Shown here one piece after another: positions 55,322 to 63,593 of a DNA stretch of 64,000 nucleotides. The position numbers were made by a program, and so were the translations under genes. This stretch comes from Clostridium sardiniense (GTDB lineage: Bacteria > Bacillota > Clostridia > Clostridiales > Clostridiaceae). The notes under the pieces were generated by a model. It saw only the letters and a program-made list of their open reading frames with translations, ran no database searches and was not told where the DNA came from. The DNA is taken from contig NZ_JAFBDA010000004.1 of assembly GCF_016907995.1 (NCBI RefSeq), forward strand, positions 62,001 through 126,000, in the 5' to 3' direction. Numbering within the stretch: position 1 is the first letter of the stretch; every line of letters begins with the position of its first letter.

Positions 55322-56095
55322 CTATTTATTTGTACTAAATATTATTTTTCTTATTATATCCCTAGGTAAAAATTTTGTTGCTATAACCATCGCTTTATTC
55401 TTAAATCCAGGTATTATAATAGCTTTTTTATTTTTAAATCCATCATAACCTTCTTTTGCAACATCCTTTGCATCCATTAAATATTTCTTTGCTTTCTCTG
55501 ATTTTATAATTCCTGCATTCTCTTGAAAAGATGTTTTAACTGGTCCAGGACAAAGGCAACTTACATTAACGCCAAATTCTTTTGCCTCTTCATAAAGTGC
55601 CTCTGATAATGTAAGTACATACGCTTTTGAAGAATAATAAGTGCTCATCTTAGGACCTCCAACAAATGCTGCTGTAGATGCCACATTTAGTATTCCTCCA
55701 GACCTTCTCTCTTTCATTTTTGGTAAGAAATATTTTATAAGCTTAGTTAACACTATAATATTTATATCTATAAGTTTTATATCTTTATCCACATCTATTT
55801 CATCAAAATATCCAAAACTTCCTACACCAGCATTGTTAATTAAGTTATCCACAACCATATTTTTTTCTTCCACAAATTCTATAAGTTTCTCACAAGAATT
55901 ATCCACACTAAGGTCTAAACCTAAAATTTCAACAGATATATTAAATTCTTTTTCTAAATTTTCTTTTACTATTTTAAGCTCATCTTCTTTTCTTGCTAAT
56001 ATAATTAAATTATTTTTATCTTTTGCAAATAATTTTGCAAGCTCTAACCCTATCCCCTTTGTTCCTCCAGTTATTAGTGTATATTTTTTATTCAT
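55322..56095 (-). CDS. Short-chain dehydrogenase/reductase
   Basis: This 257-aa oxidoreductase has the cofactor motif TGGTKGIGLELA, the NNAGVGSFG loop, the catalytic Ser in VASTAAFVGG, and YYSSK. It belongs to the SDR family, which reduces or oxidises small carbonyl compounds with NAD(P)H; the substrate is unknown. The coding sequence holds three perfect DnaA boxes at 55785, 55845 and 55899. It precedes the HAD gene by 13 bp. Confidence 0.9.
   Translation of the reverse strand: MNKKYTLITGGTKGIGLELAKLFAKDKNNLIILARKEDELKIVKENLEKEFNISVEILGLDLSVDNSCEKLIEFVEEKNMVVDNLINNAGVGSFGYFDEIDVDKDIKLIDINIIVLTKLIKYFLPKMKERRSGGILNVASTAAFVGGPKMSTYYSSKAYVLTLSEALYEEAKEFGVNVSCLCPGPVKTSFQENAGIIKSEKAKKYLMDAKDVAKEGYDGFKNKKAIIIPGFKNKAMVIATKFLPRDIIRKIIFSTNK
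55785..55907 (+). promoter_or_regulatory. Cluster of three perfect DnaA boxes
   Basis: TTATCCACA occurs at 55785-55793, 55845-55853 and 55899-55907, all in one orientation, inside the SDR gene. The only other perfect copy I found in the window is at 37843-37851. Such clusters away from oriC can titrate DnaA or act in gene control. Confidence 0.55.
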
Positions 56096-56289
56096 ATCGA
56101 TTAAATTTCACTCCTAATATAATTCAACTCTATTTCTATATTTCACTTTTCTATTATTTTACAATAATAATATTTAGAATTATAGTACTAGTTTGAATTT
56201 ACATTTATATAAAAGATGAATATTGTTTTTTTATTTATGCCTTAATATAAATTTATTTTACATAATTAACATATTACTGGATAAAAGTA

Positions 56290-56318
56290 TTGTATTTGTA
56301 AAAATATTCTAATATAAT
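56290..56318 (+). promoter_or_regulatory. Promoter of the VanZ-PadR-SEDS operon
   Basis: TTGTAT, 17 bp, TATAAT; start near 56325, inside the palindrome at 56316-56359. Confidence 0.65.
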
Positions 56319-56359
56319 TATACCTAGATAATCTATGCATAGATTATCTAGGTATAATT
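56316..56359. repeat. 44-bp perfect palindrome
   Basis: The left arm AATTATACCTAGATAATC...TATG (56316-56337) is the exact reverse complement of the right arm (56338-56359). There is no loop and no T-run after it, so it is unlikely to be a plain terminator. It overlaps the -10 and start site of the VanZ operon. Confidence 0.9.
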
Positions 56360-56389
56360 TAAAATTCATGATTATATAGGAGGACACTA

Positions 56390-56974
56390 ATGATTCATTT
56401 AAATTCTGGGTTTCTAATTCTGATATCTATTCCTTTTATAATTATACTCAACATACTATTCTTTAAAATGCAGAAAAGAAGTAATTTAAAGTTTTCTACA
56501 AAACGCGTAATATGGAATACTTTATTTGCAATCTACATTCTAGTTGTTATGAGTATAACTATATTCCCCATTATTATAAATACTCAAAGAACAATTGATG
56601 TTTCTGCAACTATAAACTTAGTTCCTTTTAAAGAAACTATAAATTCATTTAATAGCCTTTTAGACTCATTTTCACCTTTATTTGCAATAAAATTATTTTT
56701 AGTTAATGTGCTTGGTAATATACTACTCTTTACACCACTCGGATTTTTACTTCCAATAGTAAATCCAAATATTAATAATATAAAGCATATATTTAAGATC
56801 TCACTAATAGCCACAATATCTATAGAGTTAATCCAATTCATTACATCATTAAGTGGAGGCTTTAGAGTTACTGATATAGATGATATTATATTAAATATTT
56901 TAGGGGGACTATTTGGCTTTTTAATATTTACTTTATTCTCAAAGGTAAAACTATTTAAACTTATAATGAATTAG
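56390..56974 (+). CDS. VanZ-like membrane protein
   Basis: This 194-aa protein has about five membrane segments and VanZ-family features: VVMSITIFP in the second segment, VNVLGNILLFTPLGFLLPIV, and the end segment ATISIELIQFITSLSGGFRVTDIDDIILNILGGLFGF. VanZ of Tn1546 gives low teicoplanin resistance; chromosomal relatives are common and of unknown role. It starts behind AGGAGGA and leads a three-gene operon with PadR and a SEDS protein. Confidence 0.88.
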   Translation: MIHLNSGFLILISIPFIIILNILFFKMQKRSNLKFSTKRVIWNTLFAIYILVVMSITIFPIIINTQRTIDVSATINLVPFKETINSFNSLLDSFSPLFAIKLFLVNVLGNILLFTPLGFLLPIVNPNINNIKHIFKISLIATISIELIQFITSLSGGFRVTDIDDIILNILGGLFGFLIFTLFSKVKLFKLIMN

Positions 56975-56987
56975 AGGAGGGATAATA

Positions 56988-57323
56988 ATGAAAGTAAACA
57001 AAGAATTAATGAAAGGCAGTACTTCTCTTTTAATCCTTGGATTATTAAACAGGAAAGAGATGTATGGATATGAAATGATTAAGGAGATTGAAGTAACTTC
57101 AAATGGCGTTTTTTCTTTCAACGAAGGTACACTCTACCCTATTCTCCATGCACTTGAAAACGAAGGAGCTATTGAATCATTCTGGAAAGAAGGAGAAACC
57201 AAAAGAAAAAGGAAATATTATTGCATTACTAACACAGGAAAAAAATATCTTAAGGAAAAAGAAGATGAATGGAGTTTATTTAGTACAACTGTAGATAAAG
57301 TTTTAGGGGGAACTACAGCATGA
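56988..57323 (+). CDS. PadR-family transcription regulator
   Basis: This 111-aa regulator has the winged helix of the short PadR type (LLILGLLNRKEMYGYEMIKEIEV, then FNEGTLYPILHALENEGAIES). These proteins repress neighbouring membrane-protein genes and release DNA on binding a ligand. It overlaps the downstream gene by 4 bp (ATGA). The palindrome upstream of the operon is a possible operator, though it does not show the usual ATGT-N8-ACAT. Confidence 0.92.
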   Translation: MKVNKELMKGSTSLLILGLLNRKEMYGYEMIKEIEVTSNGVFSFNEGTLYPILHALENEGAIESFWKEGETKRKRKYYCITNTGKKYLKEKEDEWSLFSTTVDKVLGGTTA

Positions 57324-58627
57324 ATATAGAAAATAATAAGCTTGTTAATGACTACTTAGATAATGTCTGTTCAAATATACGAAATACTAAAATGCATAGT
57401 GAAATTCGTGAGGAATTATTATGCCATATTGAGGATAGATTTCTTTCAAATTTAGATAAGGGGCTAGAAGAGGAAGAAGCTATTAAAAACGCAGTTACGA
57501 TTATGGGTGATTATAAAAAGGTTGGTGATGATTTAAATAAGATCCATAAACCATCAATTGAGTGGGGTATATTAATATCAACAATATTAATATTATGTAT
57601 AGGCCTAATTGCCTTAAATTCTTTATCAAACTCTTTAGATTTAAGAGAATTATTTATTAGTAGAAGTTTAGTATTTTCTCTTATAGGAATAGTTCTTCTA
57701 TTTGTAAGTAGCTCTTTCAATTATATTAAATTAAATGTATGGTCTAAAAAGATATATATAACATGTATATTATTATTGTTACTTTGCTTATTCCATGAAG
57801 AAGTGATAGGTGGTAGTAGAGCATTTTTAGTGTTAGGTTCTGTTTCTATAAATATATTAGAATTATCTCCTATACTTATACTAATATCATTATGCAATTT
57901 AGTTAAAGAGTTTAAAGAATGTAAAAGTAAAATAGATTTTTTAGAAGTATATGCTCTATGCTTTATTCCATTAATCTTTATGATTACATTTCGAAATATT
58001 CCTTGTGTAGCTATATATTTTGTTGGAGTATGCACAATTTTAAAAATTAAAAAATATAAAAATAGATATATACTAATTCCTATTTTGGTATGTTTCTTAT
58101 TATTTTTATTTGCTTTAGATGTTTATAGATTTATGAGATTAACTTCATTTTTAAATCCATCATCTGACCCACAAGGAAGTACTTATATATATAATCAAAT
58201 CCATACCGCTCTTAGTAGCTCAGTATTTATAGGACAAGCTAATGACTTTACAACATATTTAATGCCTGGATTTGAGGGAGATTTTATCTTTACTTTTATA
58301 ATATATAGATTTGGATTTTTAGCAGGATTTATTACTGTTTTATTATGCGGATTCTTATTATTTAAAATATCAAAAATATTAATGAAAGTAAAAAATACTT
58401 ACAATAAATCATTAATAATTATAATGTTTACTACTCTTTGTATTAAGTTTATATATGGTATTCTTATGAATTTAGGAATGGCACCACACATACCAATTTC
58501 TATTCCATTTTTAAGTTATGGGGGAACTTCAGGTATAATAAACCTAATGTTAATTGGATTAATACTAAATATATATAAAATAAGAAACTTATCTAATATA
58601 GAGATTTTAAATACATGCAATAAATAA
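57320..58627 (+). CDS. SEDS (FtsW/RodA/SpoVE) protein with N-terminal HAAS-type domain
   Basis: This 435-aa protein has two parts. Residues 1-75 are a cytosolic helical domain (NDYLDNVCSNIRNTKMHSEIREELLCHIEDR and AVTIMGDYKKVGDDLNKIH) like the HAAS or permease-prefix domain usual beside PadR regulators. Residues 85-420 form about ten membrane helices of the SEDS type, with FLNPSSDPQGSTYIYNQIHTAL, GDFIFTFI and IPFLSYGGTSGIINL. SEDS proteins polymerise peptidoglycan glycan strands. The acidic residue of the DFIF motif is kept, so it may be active. Coupled to padR by a 4-bp overlap. Confidence 0.85.
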   Translation: MNIENNKLVNDYLDNVCSNIRNTKMHSEIREELLCHIEDRFLSNLDKGLEEEEAIKNAVTIMGDYKKVGDDLNKIHKPSIEWGILISTILILCIGLIALNSLSNSLDLRELFISRSLVFSLIGIVLLFVSSSFNYIKLNVWSKKIYITCILLLLLCLFHEEVIGGSRAFLVLGSVSINILELSPILILISLCNLVKEFKECKSKIDFLEVYALCFIPLIFMITFRNIPCVAIYFVGVCTILKIKKYKNRYILIPILVCFLLFLFALDVYRFMRLTSFLNPSSDPQGSTYIYNQIHTALSSSVFIGQANDFTTYLMPGFEGDFIFTFIIYRFGFLAGFITVLLCGFLLFKISKILMKVKNTYNKSLIIIMFTTLCIKFIYGILMNLGMAPHIPISIPFLSYGGTSGIINLMLIGLILNIYKIRNLSNIEILNTCNK

Positions 58628-58648
58628 AAGTAGCTTATGCTACTTTTA
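58626..58648 (+). terminator. Terminator of the VanZ-PadR-SEDS operon
   Basis: AAAAGTAGC and GCTACTTTT form a 9-bp stem with a TTATTTATT tail. Confidence 0.8.
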
Positions 58649-58729
58649 TTTATTATCTAAGTTTTGTAGTATAATAACCATATAAGTAATTTTTAGTATT
58701 ATTACCATATGATGAGAGGATGATATTTT

Positions 58730-59224
58730 ATGAAGATGATTAACAAAAGAAGAGTAGCCATTATATCAGCAATTTTAGCTATTATTATTTTCCTATTTTT
58801 TAAAACGTTTTCAGCATTTGCATTTCATAATCCACAAGAACTACTAAAAGATCATAATCAAAAGATCTCTGCACTATATTATGATAGTGAGGAAAACAAT
58901 AATGAACAATTAGTAGCTTTCAGAAAATTAACCGGAATTACTACTTTAAGCAAAATTCATATTAAAGATAATGGTAATTTTACTATCAAATATGACAGTA
59001 CGATTCTAAGTGGCAAATTTAATATTTATGTAGTAGATAAATATAATAACATTATTAAAGAAATATCATCTAATAATTCTGGCTCTATAGTTATAAATTC
59101 TAATGGAAACTATGATTTTTCAATAAAAATATATGCAAAAAATGCAAAAGGAACTATTGAACTTAAAATTATTCCAGAAGATAATTTGGATATTAAATAT
59201 AATAATGAACTGTCTAATTCTTAA
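58730..59224 (+). CDS. Exported protein of unknown function
   Basis: This 164-aa protein has an N-terminal hydrophobic segment (residues 9-30) that is a signal peptide or anchor ending FSAFA/FHNP. The remainder is beta-rich and polar (IKDNGNFTIKYDSTILSGKFNIYVVDKYNNIIKEI). There is no cysteine or enzyme motif. The start follows GAGAGGATGA. A near-match to the CcpA cre site (TTAAAACGTTTTCA) lies at 58800-58813, early in the gene. It is a single gene between two terminators; I do not recognise it. Confidence 0.62.
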   Translation: MKMINKRRVAIISAILAIIIFLFFKTFSAFAFHNPQELLKDHNQKISALYYDSEENNNEQLVAFRKLTGITTLSKIHIKDNGNFTIKYDSTILSGKFNIYVVDKYNNIIKEISSNNSGSIVINSNGNYDFSIKIYAKNAKGTIELKIIPEDNLDIKYNNELSNS

Positions 59225-59230
59225 AATATA

Positions 59231-59279
59231 AAAAAGACAAGTTACATCTTTTTCATTTAAAGATGTAACTTGTCTTTAA
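59231..59279. terminator. Bidirectional terminator
   Basis: AAAGACAAGTTACATCTTT and AAAGATGTAACTTGTCTTT form a perfect 19-bp stem. It ends the 58730 gene and the converging TDT gene. Confidence 0.92.
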
Positions 59280-59315
59280 TATTTATACAACCATATAAAT
59301 ATAGATGTTATTTTG

Positions 59316-60332
59316 TTATTTAGAGTATAAAGAGCCCCCTACTATTTGCTCTTCTTTTTCTATATATTTGCCTGCTCTAGGATTAATAGCTTTAATAAAC
59401 ATATTTAAAAAATTTAGTAATATAAATAGCACTACGTAAGTTGCTATAAATATTTCTATATTCCCTAATAATTCAAAAATATTTCCTAATGATATATTTC
59501 CTAATCCCATGCAATAATCTGATAATTTATACGCTGCAAGGGTTGCGATAGCTAAAGGGAACGTAAATGCTGCATATGCTGGTTTAAAGCCTTCCTTAAA
59601 TAATTTTAAAATATATCCATATACAACTACAAGTAAAATTAATCCTGTAATAACTAACCAAGCTAACATATATTTATTTGGATTTGGTTCTATTGTTAGT
59701 ATTCCAACTACTCCTAGTGGAGCTGGTGAACAAATTATACCTGCTGTTGGAAGTTTATGATCATCTAATTTTTCACTTCTAAACACTATATATAGAACTA
59801 ATGGCAATAATAATGTATAAAATACAAATCCGAACATAAGCATGAAGTGTGCTATTTGTGGAATTTGAGGTATAACCCCATCCATTCCTTTACTAGCAAC
59901 ACTACCTGTTATCATACCTGTATATACGATAAAACAAGTTGGCATTATATTACTAAATTTTCTCTCTTTAATTCTTAATATTGTATAGAAAATTACGATT
60001 GCATAGTGATATACTACTGCACCAATCCATAAATAACTACAAAGTACTGGAAAACTAGGGTAGAAGTACGCTGAAACAAGCCATACTACCATACCAATAG
60101 TTGGGTAAAATGTACCTGTAACAGGATTTTTCAATTCGTCTAACATAACTTTTGGAAATCTAATTAATCTTATTAACATTAGTCCTAACATACATACTGC
60201 AATAAAAATTGCTATTGGCTTGAAATAATTAACATCTTTTATTATCCAAGAATTACTCAATGTTATAAATGCTAAGCATGTACCACTTATACCAATAGGA
60301 TAATTTTTTAATTTATCTAAGTATTTTTTCAT
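59316..60332 (-). CDS. TDT-family transporter (TehA/SLAC1-like)
   Basis: This 338-aa protein has ten predicted membrane helices. The first, NYPIGISGTCLAFITLSNSWII, and IRLIRFPKVMLDELKNPVTGTFYPTIGM match the tellurite-resistance/dicarboxylate transporter family. Members are anion channels or exporters of malate, sulfite or tellurite-related ions. The substrate is unknown. It is monocistronic. The upstream 60333-60662 interval holds a 13-bp AT-only inverted repeat (60447-60480) and a terminator near 60610. Confidence 0.88.
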   Translation of the reverse strand: MKKYLDKLKNYPIGISGTCLAFITLSNSWIIKDVNYFKPIAIFIAVCMLGLMLIRLIRFPKVMLDELKNPVTGTFYPTIGMVVWLVSAYFYPSFPVLCSYLWIGAVVYHYAIVIFYTILRIKERKFSNIMPTCFIVYTGMITGSVASKGMDGVIPQIPQIAHFMLMFGFVFYTLLLPLVLYIVFRSEKLDDHKLPTAGIICSPAPLGVVGILTIEPNPNKYMLAWLVITGLILLVVVYGYILKLFKEGFKPAYAAFTFPLAIATLAAYKLSDYCMGLGNISLGNIFELLGNIEIFIATYVVLFILLNFLNMFIKAINPRAGKYIEKEEQIVGGSLYSK

Positions 60333-60606
60333 ATCTAATAATCACCTCTTATCATTAGTTATCATCAATTTATCTATAGTTATCAATTTATTTAAAGCAT
60401 TCTTAAGTAACTTCAATTATATTATATAGTCGCATTACATATAAGTAAAATATATTATTTTTATAATAATAATATATTTTTACCTATATATAAAAGTATA
60501 CTTTCTATCAGGATTTAATTTACTTATCTTAATTATATTTTAAAGTTAAATATTTAAAATTATTGTAATAAACCTAATTTTAATTGATCTAATATAAAAT
60601 CCTTAT

Positions 60607-60651
60607 AAAAAAGCAAGTTACACCTTCTTTATTTAAGATATAACTTGCCTC
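60607..60651 (-). terminator. Terminator of the TraB-like lipoprotein gene
   Basis: GCAAGTTA and TAACTTGC arms. The sequence is about 80% identical to the terminator at 59231-59279. Confidence 0.75.
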
Positions 60652-60662
60652 TAATCTTTTTA

Positions 60663-61583
60663 TTATTCCATTATATTAACTTCATAGCCCCTATCCTTCA
60701 TCATTTTAACTATTCCATCATCACCAAAAAAGTGAAGTGCACCAACTGCTACAGTATATGTTTTATCTTCTTTAAAGAACTTTTCCATCTTCTCTACCAT
60801 AGCTTTATTTCTTTTAGTTATCATAAGATCATAACTTTCTGGACTTTGCTTTTGAGTTTTTATTGCATCTTCCATTACCTTTGTATCACCTTTTACGTAT
60901 CCATCCATTAACCCTTCTGAATACTCAATAACTTCTTTCCCACTCTCTATAAACTTCCCATCTTCATGTGCATCAAGGCTTGCTTTTAATGCTTGTATTC
61001 CCCCTATTTTATTTAGAAGATCCATCTGAAAACCAATTGATTCTAATTGAACTATCTCCTTTTTCTTATTCTTTATATCCTTCATTAACATATCATCAAA
61101 GGTTTCCATAGTAAGACCAGCTTTATCATATAAAACTGCTTCAAGATTATTTACAACCATATTAGGTTTTAATATCTTTATTTTTTCATATTCTATCCCA
61201 ATTTCATTACATATAGATTTTAGTTTTTCAACTTGATCTTTACTTAATTCCTTTTCAATGGAGTCATCCCCAGCATATACCCCATCAGCGTTAACTTTTA
61301 ATATCTCTTCCTGTGTTGGATTAATTTCAACTGCTAGCACATCTGTTTCTTTAACTATATTATTTACAGTATCAGTAAAGTAATCATATCCCTTATTTAT
61401 AGGATGCATTGTACCTATTAAGTACATAATTTTATCATCCTTTTTTACTTCCCACTGAAATCCATTAGCCTTTGGAGTAGATGACACCTCTTCCTTTTTA
61501 GAGCATCCAAATAATATAGTAGTGAAGAAACTCCCCACTATTAAAAGTGATGCTATTCCCCTTTTATGCTTCTTTATAAACAT
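60663..61583 (-). CDS. TraB/GumN-family lipoprotein
   Basis: This 306-aa protein starts with a lipoprotein signal (lipobox TTILFGC, Cys near residue 27). The mature part is TraB/GumN-like: YLIGTMHPINKG near the start with the GTMH motif, DVLAVEINPTQEE, and a C-terminal VGALHFFGDDGIVKMMKDRGYEV. The GxxH and GALH histidines suggest a metal-dependent protease-like (Tiki-type) centre. It should act on the outer face of the membrane. The substrate is unknown. It is monocistronic. Confidence 0.87.
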   Translation of the reverse strand: MFIKKHKRGIASLLIVGSFFTTILFGCSKKEEVSSTPKANGFQWEVKKDDKIMYLIGTMHPINKGYDYFTDTVNNIVKETDVLAVEINPTQEEILKVNADGVYAGDDSIEKELSKDQVEKLKSICNEIGIEYEKIKILKPNMVVNNLEAVLYDKAGLTMETFDDMLMKDIKNKKKEIVQLESIGFQMDLLNKIGGIQALKASLDAHEDGKFIESGKEVIEYSEGLMDGYVKGDTKVMEDAIKTQKQSPESYDLMITKRNKAMVEKMEKFFKEDKTYTVAVGALHFFGDDGIVKMMKDRGYEVNIME

Positions 61584-61790
61584 CTCCCATACACTCTCCC
61601 TTTTAGTGTTTATTTACACATTAATTGTAACATATTTTACCAAAACTCATAATATATATTAGATATAGATGTAATTTGATTTTATTTATAATTTATAGTA
61701 TAATTTATTTGAATATTCAGATAATTTATAGTAAGAGGCAGTTACTTTATTTTTTAAGAACTGACCAAACTTACTTTCAATAATACCTTT

Positions 61791-61824
61791 AAAAGCCTTC
61801 AAGACTTAACGTCCGAAGGCTTTT
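61791..61824 (-). terminator. Terminator of the GNAT gene
   Basis: AAAAGCCTTC and GAAGGCTTTT form a 10-bp stem. Confidence 0.85.
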
Positions 61825-61826
61825 TA

Positions 61827-62276
61827 CTATATATTATAAATCATTTTAACATGAGGAATTCCCGCTTCCTCATACTCATCTGATACTACTGAAAATCCAA
61901 CTGTTTCATATAAACTCTTTATATATGCTTGAGATGATAATTTTATCTTTTTATCATCAAAATTTTCTTTTATATATTTTATAGCTGCTCTTAATACAAC
62001 TCTCCCAAGTCCATATCCCCTATACTCTTTCTTTACTAACACCCTTCCTATACCAGGCGCATCTTCATACCCAATCCCTTTTGGTAATATTCTAAGATAA
62101 GCTGATATTTTATCGCCATCCTTCGCATATATATGTATACAATCTTTATCCTTTCCATCAAATTCATTTTCACATGTTATTTTTTGCTCACAAGCGAAGA
62201 CTTCAAATCTTTCTTGCATTATTCTATATAAATCATCTCTTGTAAGTTCATCAAACTTTTCAATACAAAGTCTCAT
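61827..62276 (-). CDS. GNAT family N-acetyltransferase (ElaA-like)
   Basis: This 149-aa protein has the acetyl-CoA loop VLVKKEYRGYGLGRVVLRAA and the ElaA-type opening LTRDDLYRIMQERFEVFACEQKITCENEFDGKDKDCIHIYA. It transfers acetyl groups to an unidentified amine. The start follows GGAGGAGAG. It lies downstream of proBA but behind a terminator. Confidence 0.9.
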   Translation of the reverse strand: MRLCIEKFDELTRDDLYRIMQERFEVFACEQKITCENEFDGKDKDCIHIYAKDGDKISAYLRILPKGIGYEDAPGIGRVLVKKEYRGYGLGRVVLRAAIKYIKENFDDKKIKLSSQAYIKSLYETVGFSVVSDEYEEAGIPHVKMIYNI

Positions 62277-62297
62277 AAAACCCTCTCCTCCTTTTAT

Positions 62298-62331
62298 ATA
62301 AAGCCCACCCTAAAATCTTAGAGTGAGCTTA
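62298..62331 (-). terminator. Terminator of proBA
   Basis: AAGCTCACTCTAA pairs with TTAGGGTGGGCTT through two G-U pairs on the minus strand. Confidence 0.8.
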
Positions 62332-62347
62332 ATTATTCATAACTTAT

Positions 62348-63592
62348 TTATCTAATTTGTCCATTGCCAAATATAATATATTTAACTGTTGTAAGCTCTT
62401 TAAGTCCCATAGGTCCTCTTGCATGAAGCTTTTGAGTACTTATTCCAATCTCAGCTCCAAATCCAAATTCTGATCCATCAGTAAATCTTGTTGATGCATT
62501 TACATAAACAGCTGCTGCATCAATTCTTTGTAAGAATTTTTGAGAATTCTCATAACTCCTTGTAACGATAGCTTCTGAATGTCCAGTATTATATTTATTT
62601 ATATGAGCTATAGCATCATCTATATTTTTTACTACTTTGACGCTCATTATATAATCTAAGAATTCTTTATAGAAATCTTCTTCTGTAGCCTCTTCCATAT
62701 CCTTTACTATTTCTCTTGCTCTTTCATCACCTTTTAAAAGTACATCTTTTTCTCTTAAGGCTTCTGCAAGTATTGGAAGTACTTCCTCCGCAACATCTTC
62801 GTGTATAACCAGGCTTTCTGCGGCATTACATACTGCTGGTCTTGATGTTTTCGCATTAACTACAATATCTTTTGCCATTTCAAAATCACACTCTGAATCC
62901 ACATAAATATGACAATTCCCTGTACCTGTCTCAATTACAGGAACAGTTGCATTATTAACCACCGCATTTATAAGCCCAGCTCCTCCTCTTGGAATTAGAA
63001 CATCTATATAATCATTTAATCTCATCATTTCTGTAGCTATTTCTCTACTTGTATCTTCAACAAGTTGAACTGCATCTTCTGGAAGACCTGCTTCCTTAAG
63101 TCCTTCTCTAAGGGCTCTTATTATCGCCATATTTGAATTTATAGCTTCTTTTCCACCTCTTAGTATTACTGCATTTCCTGTTTTTAAACAAAGTCCAGCC
63201 GCATCACAAGTAACATTTGGTCTTGCCTCGTATATTATTCCGATTACTCCCATAGGAACTCTCTTTTGACCAATTTGAAGTCCATTTGGCCTATTCCACA
63301 TTCCTATAACTTCTCCAACAGGATCTTGCAGATTTACAACTTGCATTAACCCCTCTGCCATACCTTCTATTCTACTTTTATCTAATAATAATCTATCAAG
63401 CATAGCTTTGCTTGTTCCGTTCTCTACTGCCTTTTGTAAATCCTTTTTGTTTTCTAGTATTATTTCATCTGACTTTTCTAAAAGCTTTTTTGCCATATTT
63501 ACTAAAGCCCTATCTTTATCTGTAGTAGTAAGATTAGCTAATACATATGATGCTTCCTTTGCTTTTTGCCCTTTTAAAATTAACTCACTCAC
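62348..63592 (-). CDS. proA: Glutamate-5-semialdehyde dehydrogenase (gamma-glutamyl phosphate reductase)
   Basis: This 414-aa enzyme carries out the second step of proline synthesis, reducing gamma-glutamyl phosphate with NADPH. The catalytic Cys is seen in [51 protein letters not shown] and [12 protein letters not shown] are typical. The start is GTG behind GAGAGGAG. It begins one base after the end of proB, so the two are translationally coupled. Confidence 0.97.
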   Translation of the reverse strand: MSELILKGQKAKEASYVLANLTTTDKDRALVNMAKKLLEKSDEIILENKKDLQKAVENGTSKAMLDRLLLDKSRIEGMAEGLMQVVNLQDPVGEVIGMWNRPNGLQIGQKRVPMGVIGIIYEARPNVTCDAAGLCLKTGNAVILRGGKEAINSNMAIIRALREGLKEAGLPEDAVQLVEDTSREIATEMMRLNDYIDVLIPRGGAGLINAVVNNATVPVIETGTGNCHIYVDSECDFEMAKDIVVNAKTSRPAVCNAAESLVIHEDVAEEVLPILAEALREKDVLLKGDERAREIVKDMEEATEEDFYKEFLDYIMSVKVVKNIDDAIAHINKYNTGHSEAIVTRSYENSQKFLQRIDAAAVYVNASTRFTDGSEFGFGAEIGISTQKLHARGPMGLKELTTVKYIIFGNGQIR

Positions 63593-63593
63593 T

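Noticed and set aside
60447..60480. 13-bp inverted repeat of A and T upstream of the TDT gene
   Set aside because: It is made only of A and T in an AT-rich gap, so chance is a fair explanation.
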